This document shows positions 17,389-27,224 of a DNA stretch of 64,000 nt, piece after piece. Position 1 is the first letter of the stretch. Each line of letters opens with the position of its first letter. Made by a program: the position numbers and the translations under genes. Origin of the DNA: Robiginitomaculum sp. (GTDB lineage Bacteria > Pseudomonadota > Alphaproteobacteria > Caulobacterales > Maricaulaceae); the NCBI GenBank assembly GCA_021776525.1, contig JAJFFT010000001.1, positions 310,001 through 374,000 on the forward strand. Reading direction: 5' to 3'. Below the pieces are notes generated by a model, which made no database searches, had not been told where the DNA came from, and saw only the letters and a list, made by a program, of their open reading frames with translations.

Positions 17389-19722
17389 CTAGGGCGAAGA
17401 GCGGCGGCGTCTCCACAGCGAGAACCCGCCGCCAAGCAACATCACCAATAACGGTGCCAGCCAGATATTGATGAGTTCCAGTGCAGTTTCAAAGCCTTTG
17501 ATCTGGCGGTGAAACTTCTGCCGGACGGCCCGCAAAGTGACCTGCTGTTCCTGTTCCGATATGCCGGGGCCGGTGCTTTGCAGGTTTTGATATTGCTGTT
17601 CGGCTGCGGCGCGCATGGCATCAATACGGCTTAAGGTCCGTATTGCGGTACTGCGGGTCCGCAAGCGCAACAGGTTCTCGTCACCGTTCAGCCAATCCAG
17701 CGCATTCAGGACAAGATCAGTATTATCGGCCTGTGCGCGTTTTCCAAAGACCGGATCGGTGTGCACATAAAACTCATCGTCCAACATATCGGCATCACCC
17801 AGAACGATGACCCCATCTTTATATACGCCTATTGCATAAGCTTTCCCACTTGAAGGCGGCCCAGCCATCAGTTCTTGCGGACTGGGATCGGCGGCAAACA
17901 TGGTTGCGGGAAAAAGGGCCGTATTATTGCTGGTGGTGATCAGGGGCATCCAGCCTTGGTCCTTGCCAAAACCAAGCCGTGCGGCGCTGGCCATGATCAA
18001 TCCGCGTTTCAAATGTGTTGTGACGGGGTTCTGCGTACTCAGGGCTGTCGGCGGTATGCCCATCCACGCGGGTTGGCGCATGGTGCGTGTTGCGCCATCC
18101 ACCGTCCGGGCGACGGGCATGGCGGTCTGGCGATCAAGGATAATTTTTGTGCTGGACCATCCAAGGCGCATAGAGAGCAAAAACCCTGGCGCAACCGAGG
18201 CCATGCGCGCGCCGTTTTTGGGCAGCCCGTTTAACGCCGGACGGGCCGAGACTTCACTATAGGGATCAAGAAAGATTATGGCCCGCCCGCCTTCGGCAAT
18301 AAAATCACTGAGGGCTTGCTGTTGCTCCGGCGCGAATGCCGGCGGATGAACCATGACTAAAATATGATCACGCAGATCCTCTAAACCAAATCCCAACGTC
18401 AATAAATCAAGGGAATATCGTTTGGCCAGTTCCGTATAAAACAGGCTTTCCTTGCGCCCGGTGACATACCAGTCCCGCCCGGCCATATCGATGCCATCAT
18501 AAAGGGCGATGGCGGGCCTTGCGGTGTTGTCACCGCTAAGAGCGCGCGCCAGATCATATTCCAGACTGTCCATACGGGCCGGGTCAAAGCGGTTGATGCG
18601 GACGCCTTGTTGGTCGGTCAGGCCAAAATACAACGGCTCGCCGCGATCCGTGGGCAGGGCCTCAAACCCCAGGGCCAGTGCCTGGTCTTCACGCGGATTA
18701 TCAATGCCGGGGTCTATGACGTGCAATGAAATACGCCCCTGTGCGGCATCAACAAAACTTTGCAGGGTCTCTTCAACCTGTGCACCATAAGTACGGATGT
18801 CTGGATAGTGCGCGGCCAGCGCGCGAGAAAAATAAAACGTCCAGCGCGTTGGCGTGTCTTTTTGTTTTATGATGTTTCTGGTCGCCGGGCTGAGCGTGTA
18901 AAGGCGATCATGCGTAAGGTCCATGCGCAGGGCGCGCACTGCGCGGGTGGATAATGCGGCGTTTAAGGCCAATACCGCTAGCACCCCCAATATAAGGCGG
19001 ACGACTGAAAACCGTCCGCCGCGCCATAACTGTGTTGCGGCAAATAGCCCAAAGCCTGTGAGCAGGATAAAAAACAGGGTGTCAGACAGGCTGAGAACGC
19101 CGTGCAGAAAATGTGTCTGGTGGAGGGGGACCGAAAACTCGGCAATGCTGCGCGCATAAAGTTCGGGCAGGGCTTTTACGGCGGGCAGGGCGCCAATGGT
19201 GAGCGCAATGTTGAGCATAAGCGCGCCAAGAAACGCCATAACCGGGCTGGTGGTTCGTGCCGAAGCGGCCAGTGCCAAGGCGCAATACGCCGCCGCCATC
19301 AGGGCCGCCCCCAGATAACCGGAGATGATGACAGCATGATCCGGCTGTCCCAACCAGGAAACACTGATCCACAAAGACATGGTCAGTATGAGGGCAACCA
19401 GACAAATGATCCACAGGCTCAGCCATTTGGCGATGATGATATGCGCTGGTTTTATGGGCAGGGAATACAACAGGTCCGCTGTGCCAGAGCGGCGCTCGGC
19501 GCTGAGCGCCTCCATGGCCAATGCGGGGGTGAAGATGACCAATAACCACGGCAGAAAAACAAAAAGCGTGGTCAGTTCGGCGCGGTTGGCATCAAAAAAG
19601 CGGCCAGTATAAAACGTCAATGCCCCGGCGCTGAGCGCAAAAAGAGCCAGAAATGCAAATGTCGCCGGTCTGGCCCATAAAACCCGCACGTCCTTGCGCA
19701 GAACTGCCCTAAAGCCGCTCAT
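17389..19722 (-). CDS. ABC-2 permease fused to GldG-like auxiliary domain
   Basis: A 777-residue membrane protein. Residues 1-270 hold about six helices of an ABC-2 type permease (GldF-like). A further helix and a large periplasmic part of about 400 residues follow, resembling the ABC_transp_aux/GldG domain, with segments such as LYTLSPATRNIIKQ and the ILVMVHPPAF region. The C-terminus has a last membrane helix followed by a basic tail RRRRSS. GldF and GldG are therefore one polypeptide here. The start overlaps the stop of the upstream ATPase gene by 4 bases (ATGA), so the two form one transporter. In Bacteroidetes the Gld proteins serve gliding; in Proteobacteria the substrate is unknown and should not be assumed. 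The gene converges on nrdA with 3 bases between. Confidence 0.83.
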   Translation of the reverse strand: MSGFRAVLRKDVRVLWARPATFAFLALFALSAGALTFYTGRFFDANRAELTTLFVFLPWLLVIFTPALAMEALSAERRSGTADLLYSLPIKPAHIIIAKWLSLWIICLVALILTMSLWISVSWLGQPDHAVIISGYLGAALMAAAYCALALAASARTTSPVMAFLGALMLNIALTIGALPAVKALPELYARSIAEFSVPLHQTHFLHGVLSLSDTLFFILLTGFGLFAATQLWRGGRFSVVRLILGVLAVLALNAALSTRAVRALRMDLTHDRLYTLSPATRNIIKQKDTPTRWTFYFSRALAAHYPDIRTYGAQVEETLQSFVDAAQGRISLHVIDPGIDNPREDQALALGFEALPTDRGEPLYFGLTDQQGVRINRFDPARMDSLEYDLARALSGDNTARPAIALYDGIDMAGRDWYVTGRKESLFYTELAKRYSLDLLTLGFGLEDLRDHILVMVHPPAFAPEQQQALSDFIAEGGRAIIFLDPYSEVSARPALNGLPKNGARMASVAPGFLLSMRLGWSSTKIILDRQTAMPVARTVDGATRTMRQPAWMGIPPTALSTQNPVTTHLKRGLIMASAARLGFGKDQGWMPLITTSNNTALFPATMFAADPSPQELMAGPPSSGKAYAIGVYKDGVIVLGDADMLDDEFYVHTDPVFGKRAQADNTDLVLNALDWLNGDENLLRLRTRSTAIRTLSRIDAMRAAAEQQYQNLQSTGPGISEQEQQVTLRAVRQKFHRQIKGFETALELINIWLAPLLVMLLGGGFSLWRRRRSSP

Positions 19723-20408
19723 GAGGATGACCCAACAAGCGTACGAAAGGCCGCATCAAGGTTTGTTTCCTTGGTATCACGCAACAATATTTGCGGTGTT
19801 GCATCGGCGCGAACCTCACCATTTTCCAGAACAATCATGCGGTTAGCGAGGCGTTGGGCATCGCTGAGCGAATGCGTGCTGATCAGAATCACCTTGTCCG
19901 GGCTTAAGGCCCGCAACAGATCAACGGCGGAATGCTTTTGGATCGGATCAAAGCCGTCAAAGGGTTCATCCAGAATAAGAATGTCCGGGTCCGGGGCCAA
20001 GGCCATGCCCAGCGCCGTGCGCCGTTGATACCCTTTGGACAAGGTGCCAAGAACCTGGTGGGCAACATCATCCAGATCAAGAATTTGTAAGACATGATCA
20101 GCGCATTTTCGGATGTCGGCGCGCGAAATACCATGAGCGCCAAGCACGAATTGAAACAGCGTTCGCGGTGTCAGTTCATTATAAAGTGGTGCGCCTTCGG
20201 GCAAATAGCCGATCATGCTGTCTGCGGGTCGGGTGATTGTGCCAAAATCTGTGTCCAGGCACCCGGCAATGATTCGCATCAATGTGGATTTGCCCGCGCC
20301 ATTACGGCCAACCAGCGCGACAATCTCGCCGGGGCGGGCCGAAAAAGAAACATCTTTCAGCGCCGTATTTCCCGCAAAGGATTTTCGCAAATGGTGAACG
20401 TCCAACAT
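19719..20408 (-). CDS. ABC transporter ATP-binding protein (GldA-like)
   Basis: The ATPase partner of the fused permease downstream. It is 229 residues long with Walker A GRNGAGKST, the Q-loop region, signature LSKGYQRR (a variant of LSGGQ with Lys-Gly), Walker B ILILDEP, and the switch His in ISTHS. The start MLDVHHLRKSF at 20408 fits the family; an upstream ATG at 20447 would add 13 residues. Neither start has a good ribosome-binding site. The order ATPase then GldF/G-like permease, with a 4-base overlap, is typical of this family. The transported substrate is not known. Confidence 0.87.
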   Translation of the reverse strand: MLDVHHLRKSFAGNTALKDVSFSARPGEIVALVGRNGAGKSTLMRIIAGCLDTDFGTITRPADSMIGYLPEGAPLYNELTPRTLFQFVLGAHGISRADIRKCADHVLQILDLDDVAHQVLGTLSKGYQRRTALGMALAPDPDILILDEPFDGFDPIQKHSAVDLLRALSPDKVILISTHSLSDAQRLANRMIVLENGEVRADATPQILLRDTKETNLDAAFRTLVGSSS

Positions 20409-20491
20409 GACGCTATGGTTTGCCAGTTTGGGCCGCGAGGCAAGCATTGATGTGAAGGAAAAGGGGTCGGTTCGATGCTGCCGCCTGTCCC

Positions 20492-20507
20492 GGGGGGGCT
20501 GGGGGGG
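20492..20507 (+). repeat. Paired seven-G runs in the divergent intergenic region
   Basis: Two runs of seven G (20492-20498 and 20501-20507) are separated by CT, and shorter G runs lie on both sides. They sit in the 263 bases between the GldA-like ATPase start and the DUF2794 gene. The strand could fold into a G-quadruplex or slip in replication. No gene covers it. Confidence 0.5.
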
Positions 20508-20612
20508 CTGTCTGGAAACCAGGGCGGGCGTTACTGCTGCGCCGAACCGACAAACGCAAGATGCTGCTCGGATGGGGCGCCAACGGGACCGAAATGTGGC
20601 CCTTTTGTGGTT

Positions 20613-20643
20613 TTGTCTAAATTCGCTGTAATAATGCTATACT
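20613..20643 (+). promoter_or_regulatory. Extended -10 promoter for the DUF2794 gene
   Basis: TATACT at 20638-20643 is preceded by TG and one base (TGCTATACT), the extended -10 form. TTGTCT at 20613-20618 is a weak -35, with a 19-base spacer. It lies about 30 bases before the GTG start of the gene. Confidence 0.4.
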
Positions 20644-20671
20644 TATTCTGTTTTATGAATCGGGAAGACGC

Positions 20672-20995
20672 GTGAACCACAAAAAATACCCCTTTGTGCA
20701 TTTTGACCGAGCCGAGCTGACAACCATCATGTCGCTTTATGGACGCATGGTTGCCGCCGGCGAATGGCGCGATTACGGCATAGATGCCTTGCGTGACCGG
20801 GCTGTGTTCTCGATCTTTCGCCATACCAGTGAAATGCCGCTTTACCGGGTTGAGAAAGTTCCGGCTCTGGCGCGACGCCAAGGCCAATACCGGATATTGG
20901 CGCCCGGTAATCAAATTCTTAAACGCGGTGATGATCTGAGCACCGTATTGAAAGTCTTTGATACGCGCCGCTTTCGGGTGGTCAGCAGCCGATAA
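20672..20995 (+). CDS. DUF2794 domain protein
   Basis: A 107-residue protein matching DUF2794, a family I know only from Alphaproteobacteria and with no assigned function. Characteristic stretches are FDRAELTTIMSLYGRMVAAGEWRDY and AVFSIFRHTSEMPLYRVEK. It is likely cytoplasmic: no signal peptide or membrane segment is present. The start is GTG at 20672, preceded by GGGAAG; no in-frame ATG lies upstream. It converges on xseA with 10 bases between. The length is within the usual family range. Confidence 0.85.
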   Translation: MNHKKYPFVHFDRAELTTIMSLYGRMVAAGEWRDYGIDALRDRAVFSIFRHTSEMPLYRVEKVPALARRQGQYRILAPGNQILKRGDDLSTVLKVFDTRRFRVVSSR

Positions 20996-21005
20996 GATGG
21001 TGCCC

Positions 21006-22439
21006 CTAGAAGAGCGTTCCTTGGGTGCTGGGTTTCGGCGCGGCTGGTTTTGGGCGCGGTTTTTTGGCTTTGCGCGGCTGTGCTTCTTCACCATCTTCAA
21101 TGCGGGCCTGACGGTCCGTATCGGCAAAATGCAGGCGCACCTCATCACCTGCATGTAAATCCGCTCCCTGGCGTACCAAAGCACCGTCCGGGCGATGCAC
21201 CAGTGCAAAGCCGCGTGATAACACGCCTTCATGGGATAAAGAGCGCAGTAATTTGGCGGTTTGGCCAAGATGGCGTTGGCGCTCATTAAGGCTGCGTTTA
21301 ACCGATGCGCCGAGCCGCTCGCCAAGGTTTGCAATTTTTTCAGATCGCCTTTGCACATCAGCACGCAGATATTGCGGGCGCAATCGGCCCGCTATTGAAC
21401 TTAACTGTTCCGCTCTTTTGCTGGAACCGACATCCAGCGCCCGTACCAGTCTCCCGGCGGCATAATCAAAGCGTTGTGACAGGACATTCAACAGGTCTTC
21501 AGGACGCGGCAGGCCGCGTGATGCAGCCCGCAGGTCAGTTTCTTTGCGGGCGCTCAAACGCGTCATGGCACCGGCCAGACGCATTTGGTGACTTTGCAAT
21601 GTTGCCAGCAATTCGGTGCGGACCGGCACGGCAATTTCTGCGGCACCGGTGGGGGTCGGGGCGCGCCGGTCTGAAACATAATCAATCAGGGTCCAGTCGG
21701 TTTCGTGGCCCACAGCCGAGATCAGCGGAATGGTTGACCGCGCTGCGGCTCGCACGACGTTTTCTTCATTAAAGGCCCAAAGGTCTTCGATCGAGCCACC
21801 CCCACGGGCAACGATCAGGAGGTCAGGCCGGGGCACAGGGCCGTTCTTTTCCAGTGCATTAAAACCATCAATGGCTGCACTGATTTGTTCGGCGGCTTTT
21901 TCCCCCTGAACCAGAACCGGCCAGAGAAGCACGTGCCGGGGAAAACGATCGCGCAGGCGGTGTAAAATATCGCGAATCACCGCGCCGGTGGGTGATGTAA
22001 TCACCCCGATGGTTTGCGGTAAAAAAGGCAGCGGTTTTTTACGGTCCTCGTCAAACAGGCCCTCGGCCTTGAATTTTTTACGGCGCTCTTCCAACAAGGC
22101 CATCAGCGCGCCTGCGCCTGCTGGCTCCATGCTTTCTATGATCAACTGATATTGCGAACGCCCTGGATAGGTCGACAACCGTCCCTCGGCGATCACTTCC
22201 AGGCCCTCTTCTGGGGCAAAGCGCAGCTTTGATGCCACGCCTTTCCAGATGATCGAGGCAATGACGGCGCGGTCGTCTTTGAGATCCATATACACATGGC
22301 CAGAGCGGGCAATGACCACCCGGCCTAACTCGCCGCGTACCCGGACATGGCCATACGTGTCCTCGACTGTGCGCTTTAAGGCCCCGGCCAGTTCGGAAAC
22401 TGTAAATTCGTGGGCGTTTGATGGTGAAGGCTCGGACAC
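21006..22439 (-). CDS. xseA: Exodeoxyribonuclease VII large subunit
   Basis: Degrades single-stranded DNA together with the small subunit XseB, which is not in this window. The N-terminal OB fold contains VRVRGELGRVVIARSGHVY (about 30-48). The catalytic middle holds GVITSPTGAVIRDI, VARGGGSIEDLWAFN and SAVGHETDWTLIDYVSD, all family hallmarks. The C-terminal part is a long helical region, and the tail is Lys/Pro-rich. I chose GTG at 22439 because AAAGGG lies upstream at the right distance, giving 477 residues; the frame runs 35 codons further without a start of quality. It is divergent from purD with 62 bases between the starts. Confidence 0.94.
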   Translation of the reverse strand: MSEPSPSNAHEFTVSELAGALKRTVEDTYGHVRVRGELGRVVIARSGHVYMDLKDDRAVIASIIWKGVASKLRFAPEEGLEVIAEGRLSTYPGRSQYQLIIESMEPAGAGALMALLEERRKKFKAEGLFDEDRKKPLPFLPQTIGVITSPTGAVIRDILHRLRDRFPRHVLLWPVLVQGEKAAEQISAAIDGFNALEKNGPVPRPDLLIVARGGGSIEDLWAFNEENVVRAAARSTIPLISAVGHETDWTLIDYVSDRRAPTPTGAAEIAVPVRTELLATLQSHQMRLAGAMTRLSARKETDLRAASRGLPRPEDLLNVLSQRFDYAAGRLVRALDVGSSKRAEQLSSIAGRLRPQYLRADVQRRSEKIANLGERLGASVKRSLNERQRHLGQTAKLLRSLSHEGVLSRGFALVHRPDGALVRQGADLHAGDEVRLHFADTDRQARIEDGEEAQPRKAKKPRPKPAAPKPSTQGTLF

Positions 22440-22501
22440 GTTTGCGAATCCCTTTAAAACAAGCGCAGAATGTATCAAGACAATGGGAAATGGGGAAGCT
22501 G

Positions 22502-23767
22502 ATGAAAGTTCTGCTGGTTGGCGGTGGAGGGCGCGAACATGCACTGGGCTGGAAACTCAACCAAAGCCCCTTGGTCAGTGAGATCATCAGCGCGCCCGGT
22601 AATCCCGGATTGGCCGATTTGGGGCGTTGTGTGCCGGTCGACGCCGAAGATATTGCAGCACTTTTGGCTTTGGCTGAAAAAGAGAGCTCGGATCTGGTGG
22701 TGGTGGGGCCAGAGGTCCCGCTGACCGCCGGGCTGGTGGATCAATTGGGCGAGCGCGGTATTGCCGCCTTTGGACCAAGCGCCCGTGCGGCACAATTGGA
22801 AGGCTCCAAGGCCTTTACCAAGGCCTTTTGTGATCGCCATAACATTCCCACAGCGGCCTATCGTGCGGTGCAAACCATTGATGAGGCAGAGGTGTTTTTG
22901 AAAACGCTTGATGCGCCCTTTGTGCTTAAGGCTGATGGCCTAGCCGCAGGCAAAGGCGTGGTCATTGCCGAAACTCTGGACGAGGCAATCCGCGCGGCGA
23001 GCGCCATGCTGGACGGCCAGTTTGGATCAGCCTCTCAAACTCTGGTGATTGAAGAATTTATGCACGGCGTTGAGGCCTCATTTTTTGCGCTTAGCGACGG
23101 CGAAACTGTGATGCCGTTAATCGCCGCGCAGGACCATAAGCGGGCCTATGATGGGGACAAAGGCCCCAATACCGGCGGCATGGGTGCCTTTTCACCGGTG
23201 CCTCATATGGATGAAGCTATGACACAGCGGGTCATGGACGAGATCATCACGCCGACAATTACCGGTATGCGCGACGAAGGCATGGTGTTTTGCGGGGTGT
23301 TGTTCGCGGGCCTGATGATCGACGCGGATGGCCCGCGTTTGATTGAATTTAATGTCCGCTTTGGTGACCCGGAATGTCAGGTTTTGATGATGCGCCTGCA
23401 CAGTGATCTTTTGCCGCTCCTTATGGGGTGCGCCACCGGTGGGCTGGGCGATATTCCCTTACCTGTGTGGGATGACCGGGGTTGCGCCGCCGTTGTGATG
23501 GCCGCCAAGGGATATCCGGGGGCTTATGGCAAAGCCTTGCCGATCGCATTGCCTGCAAATGTACAAGATGGTTCTCATGTACAGGTATTTCATGCCGGAA
23601 CAATGCGAAATAAAGCGGGGCAACTGGTTTCGTCGGGGGGGCGGGTGCTGAGCATTACGGCACTGTCTTCACAGCCAAAGGATGCAGCGGATTTGGCCTA
23701 TAGAAAAATTGACCAGATCAAATTTCCTGATGGCTTTTACCGCACGGATATTGGCGTTAAGCTTTAA
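22502..23767 (+). CDS. purD: Phosphoribosylamine-glycine ligase
   Basis: Second step of purine synthesis: joins glycine to phosphoribosylamine using ATP. The 421-residue protein starts MKVLLVGGGGREHALGWKL, the canonical N-terminus. The ATP-grasp domain contains KADGLAAGKGVV (about 142) and the metal/substrate segment LIAAQDHKRAYDGDKGPNTGGMG, followed by IEFNVRFGDPECQ (about 284). The start at 22502 follows GGGGAAGCTG, a good ribosome-binding site. The stop lies 40 bases before the amidohydrolase start on the same strand, so read-through is possible, but the two functions are unrelated. Confidence 0.96.
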   Translation: MKVLLVGGGGREHALGWKLNQSPLVSEIISAPGNPGLADLGRCVPVDAEDIAALLALAEKESSDLVVVGPEVPLTAGLVDQLGERGIAAFGPSARAAQLEGSKAFTKAFCDRHNIPTAAYRAVQTIDEAEVFLKTLDAPFVLKADGLAAGKGVVIAETLDEAIRAASAMLDGQFGSASQTLVIEEFMHGVEASFFALSDGETVMPLIAAQDHKRAYDGDKGPNTGGMGAFSPVPHMDEAMTQRVMDEIITPTITGMRDEGMVFCGVLFAGLMIDADGPRLIEFNVRFGDPECQVLMMRLHSDLLPLLMGCATGGLGDIPLPVWDDRGCAAVVMAAKGYPGAYGKALPIALPANVQDGSHVQVFHAGTMRNKAGQLVSSGGRVLSITALSSQPKDAADLAYRKIDQIKFPDGFYRTDIGVKL

Positions 23768-23807
23768 ACAAAGGCCGGTCCACGGCCAAAAGGATAAAGG
23801 GAAGAAT

Positions 23808-25106
23808 ATGACAATCAAAGCAACAGCACTTTCACTGGCCATACTGGCGGGTCTTACCGGCCCGGCATTGGCCCACACCAAAGCGGTGCAATGCGGCGCG
23901 GTATTGGATAAGCCTGGCTCTGCACCGCGCGGTGCGGCGACCATACTGGTCAGCCACGATGGTAAAGTTCTTGAAGTGCGTGAGGGTTTTCAAACGGTTG
24001 ATGGTGCAGAAATTGTTGACCTAAAAAATAAATTCTGCCTTCCGGGGCTGATCGACAGCCATGTGCATCTGACGTCTGAACTTAGTCCAACCGGGCGTCT
24101 TGATGCCGTGACAAATTCTGATGCGGATTGGGCCATGAAGGCCACTAAATTTGCTAAAAGAACGCTGATGGCGGGTTTTACCAGCGTTCAGGATGTTGGG
24201 GCGCGCGGGGAAGATGCCATTTTTGCGGTACGTGATGCTGTAGCCCGAGGAGACATTGCTGGGCCACGTATTCGTGCTGCCGGCCAGATTATCAGCGCCT
24301 CGGGTGGACATGGAGACCCGCGTCACGGCTATGCAGAGGCTATTGCCAATGCATTACATCGCGATTCTATTTGTAATGGTGCTGATGATTGTCGCCGGGC
24401 CGTGCGTGAAAATGTGCGCAAAGGTGCCGATGTCATTAAAATCACCGCCACTGGTGGTGTGTTGTCCAACACGGCCGCTGGGACGGAACAACAATTTTTT
24501 GATGATGAGTTGGAAAGCATTGTTCAGGCCGCACATTTCATGGGTCGTCGGGTGACTGCCCACGCCCATGGCAAAGGTGGCATTGAGGCGGCTTTGCGGG
24601 CTGGTATCGATTCCATTGAACATGGGACATATCTGGACAAAGAGACCATCAAGCTATTCAAAAAGTATAACGCTACGCTGGTGCCCACCGTTCTGGCTGG
24701 GGCAACGGTTGTGGAAATGGCCAATGACCCCAAAGGGTTTCTACCGCCACCGTCACGTGCCAAGGCTCTAAAAGTCGGTCCACAAATGCTGGAGATGTTG
24801 CGTAATGCTCATGAGGGCGGCGTCAATGTGGCTTTTGGCACTGATTCAGGGGTCTCGCATCATGGCGATAATGCACGCGAATTTCCGTTAATGGTCGAAG
24901 CCGGTTTCACCCCGATGGAGGCCATAACCTCGGCGACACAGATTGCCGCCACGCATTTGCAAATGGGCGATAAAATCGGCTCTCTCGAGACTGGAAAATA
25001 TGCGGACATTATTGCCGTGGGGTCCAGCCCGCTGGACGACATTAACGAACTTTTGGACGTTGATTTCGTTATGAAAGGCGGCAAGGTCTATAAAAACAAA
25101 GACTAA
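23808..25106 (+). CDS. Secreted metal-dependent amidohydrolase (Xaa-Pro dipeptidase-like)
   Basis: A 432-residue periplasmic hydrolase. The signal peptide is MTIKATALSLAILAGLTGPALA, cleaved before HTKAV. The amidohydrolase barrel shows the expected metal ligands: HVHL (about residue 85), the lysine in VIKITATGG, the histidines in TAHAHG and SIEHGTYL, and the aspartate in FGTDSG. It resembles the amidohydrolase group that includes Xaa-Pro dipeptidases/carboxypeptidases and imidazolonepropionase-like proteins. The exact substrate cannot be read from the sequence. The start at 23808 has AAAGGGAAGAAT upstream. It converges on the histidine kinase gene. Confidence 0.85.
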   Translation: MTIKATALSLAILAGLTGPALAHTKAVQCGAVLDKPGSAPRGAATILVSHDGKVLEVREGFQTVDGAEIVDLKNKFCLPGLIDSHVHLTSELSPTGRLDAVTNSDADWAMKATKFAKRTLMAGFTSVQDVGARGEDAIFAVRDAVARGDIAGPRIRAAGQIISASGGHGDPRHGYAEAIANALHRDSICNGADDCRRAVRENVRKGADVIKITATGGVLSNTAAGTEQQFFDDELESIVQAAHFMGRRVTAHAHGKGGIEAALRAGIDSIEHGTYLDKETIKLFKKYNATLVPTVLAGATVVEMANDPKGFLPPPSRAKALKVGPQMLEMLRNAHEGGVNVAFGTDSGVSHHGDNAREFPLMVEAGFTPMEAITSATQIAATHLQMGDKIGSLETGKYADIIAVGSSPLDDINELLDVDFVMKGGKVYKNKD

Positions 25107-25127
25107 GTGCAAGCCGCGAAGTCAGGC

Positions 25128-27224
25128 TCAGGCACTTTTAACTTGGGCGGCGTTGGGGGCGTCTTTCGTCTCCAACGGCTTGGCTTCTTTCAATGCCAGG
25201 AACAACGCCTTGGGATCGATGGGCTTGGACACATAACCGGTCATCCCAATATCCAGATAACGGCGGCGATCACCCGGCATGGCATTGGCGGTTAAGGCAA
25301 TGATCGGCGTATTACGGCATGGGCCATCTGATTTGCGGATTTTCTGGGTGGCACCAATGCCATCCAGAATCGGCATTTGAATGTCCATCAGGATAACATC
25401 AAAGTGCTGTTGTGCGGCGCGCTCAACGGCCTCGGCACCATTTTCGACAAAGACCAGCGACACCGGTAGCTTCGATAAAAAGGCCTTTAAAACAGACCGG
25501 TTGATCTCATTATCATCTGCAATAAGAATCGCGCGCTGTTGCGCTGGGCTTGTCAGATCATCTGTCTGGGTGCCGGTGGGCGCGGTTTTCTCTGATTTAT
25601 TGGTGCGTTCCACAACGTCAGACTGAATTGTAAAGCTGAATGAAGATCCATTTGACGGTTCAGATACTATGTCAAAATGCCCGCCCATGTGCCGGACAAT
25701 CTTGTCGCTGATGGCCAATCCCAAACCTGTGCCGCCAAACCGCCGCGCAATGCTGTTATTGGCCTGGTCAAAGGCATTAAACAAATTCTTTTGTTGTGCT
25801 TTGGCAATACCAATACCGGTGTCTGTGACTGTAAATTTAAGGGCCGGATTACCGTCGACCTTTTCAGCCGAAATACACAGTGTGATGGTGCCGTCTGCAG
25901 TAAATTTCAGCGCATTAGACAGCAAGTTGGTCAAAACCTGGCGCAGGCGCGTGTCGTCCCCAATGGTCAATTCCGGGATCGGTTCGACAATTTGAAGGTC
26001 AAACTGGATGCCTTTTTGTTCGATCGTATCACGCCACAACATTGAGACATCTTCGACCAGTTCACGCGGCGAATACTGGCGCTTCTCCAGGTCCAACTTT
26101 CCGGCTTCAATTTTGCTTAAATCCAATACGTCATTGAGAATGACCATCATGGCTTCGCCGGATTTCTGAATAACCTCGGCCTTGCGTTTATGTTCCTTTG
26201 GCAGGTTGGCGCGGGCCAACATGCCGGCCATGCTCAAGACACCATTCATTGGCGTGCGAATTTCATGGCTCATGGTGGCCAGAAAATCTGATTTGGCGCG
26301 CGATGCGGCTTCGGCCTTGCGTTTCGCTTCGACGAGTTCTGAAATATCAGAGATATCGCCGGCCATTGCAGTCATGCGGCCTTCGGCATTGTGCTGGCCC
26401 TTGCCAGTCATGCGTAGCCATTTCTGGTTACCGTCTGGCGATGTTATGCGAAAATTAAAGTCAAATGGAGCGTCTCCGCACCGATACGCATCAAATGCGG
26501 CCCGCATCAGGCGTTGTTCTTCGGGCGGCATAAGGTTGAGCAAGGTCTTGCGTTTGGACTTTGCCGGTAAATCCGCTCGCCCGATTACGCGCCGGGCCGC
26601 ATCGGAAAAATATTCCAAGTCTGATTCAAAATCCGTGTACCAGGCACCAGACGAGGCCCCGGCTACTGATAATTCGTGACGTGCCGTGGCTTCCAATTGC
26701 ATCATATCATTGGTGATCAGCGGCGCGAAATATTCTAATGCCTTAATCTCCAAGCTTAGATCGTTTCGGGCTGAGCCCCACAGGGCGGCGATCAGACCCA
26801 CGGTTTCGCCGTCTTCTGTGATTAATGGCGTGCCGATATAAGAGTGCAAACCAAATTCAACCAGATCCGTGTCTTCGGGAAAACAGGTTGCAACTTTTTC
26901 GTGGATGGTCAACGAGCGGGCTTTATCGATCACCACTTCGCATGGTGTGCCAGATATAGGGTAGGAGTAATGCTCTGTCTTGCCGGCTTTGTCATACAAG
27001 GCATAGGTCTCGACAGGGATATGTTTTGACTTGACGCGGCTGACCAGCAACATGTCGGCGCCTATGGCTTTGCCTGCAGCTTTGGCGAATTTATCAATAA
27101 AACTGGACCCGCACATGGCCAGGATCTGCAGGGATATATCGGCCAGCAGTGCGTGTGTTGCCGGGTCTTCGGGCAATTGATTGCTGACGTGCAGGCTATT
27201 GCTTTGGTTATTGTTCGACTGCAC
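25128..27224 (-). CDS. Hybrid sensor histidine kinase with receiver domain
   Basis: A 698-residue cytoplasmic sensor kinase with no membrane segment. From the N-terminus: a GAF-like domain (about 25-190), a PAS fold (about 190-310, ending in NAEGRMTAMAGDISDISE), a HisKA domain with the phospho-accepting His in MSHEIRTPMNG, a HATPase with NLLSNALKFT, DTGIGIA and GGTGLGLAI, and a C-terminal receiver with the phospho-acceptor Asp in ILMDIQMPILDG and the Lys in GYVSKPID. I prefer GTG at 27224, five bases after GGGGG; an ATG at 27281 is in frame but lacks a site. No separate response regulator or HPt gene is adjacent, so the output is unknown. It lies downstream of the PepSY gene, 88 bases away. 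Confidence 0.9.
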   Translation of the reverse strand: MQSNNNQSNSLHVSNQLPEDPATHALLADISLQILAMCGSSFIDKFAKAAGKAIGADMLLVSRVKSKHIPVETYALYDKAGKTEHYSYPISGTPCEVVIDKARSLTIHEKVATCFPEDTDLVEFGLHSYIGTPLITEDGETVGLIAALWGSARNDLSLEIKALEYFAPLITNDMMQLEATARHELSVAGASSGAWYTDFESDLEYFSDAARRVIGRADLPAKSKRKTLLNLMPPEEQRLMRAAFDAYRCGDAPFDFNFRITSPDGNQKWLRMTGKGQHNAEGRMTAMAGDISDISELVEAKRKAEAASRAKSDFLATMSHEIRTPMNGVLSMAGMLARANLPKEHKRKAEVIQKSGEAMMVILNDVLDLSKIEAGKLDLEKRQYSPRELVEDVSMLWRDTIEQKGIQFDLQIVEPIPELTIGDDTRLRQVLTNLLSNALKFTADGTITLCISAEKVDGNPALKFTVTDTGIGIAKAQQKNLFNAFDQANNSIARRFGGTGLGLAISDKIVRHMGGHFDIVSEPSNGSSFSFTIQSDVVERTNKSEKTAPTGTQTDDLTSPAQQRAILIADDNEINRSVLKAFLSKLPVSLVFVENGAEAVERAAQQHFDVILMDIQMPILDGIGATQKIRKSDGPCRNTPIIALTANAMPGDRRRYLDIGMTGYVSKPIDPKALFLALKEAKPLETKDAPNAAQVKSA

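Noticed and set aside
20531..21364. A 277-codon minus-strand frame running from the xseA 3' end through the DUF2794 gene
   Set aside because: It is out of frame with xseA and antisense to the recognised DUF2794 gene; no ribosome-binding site.
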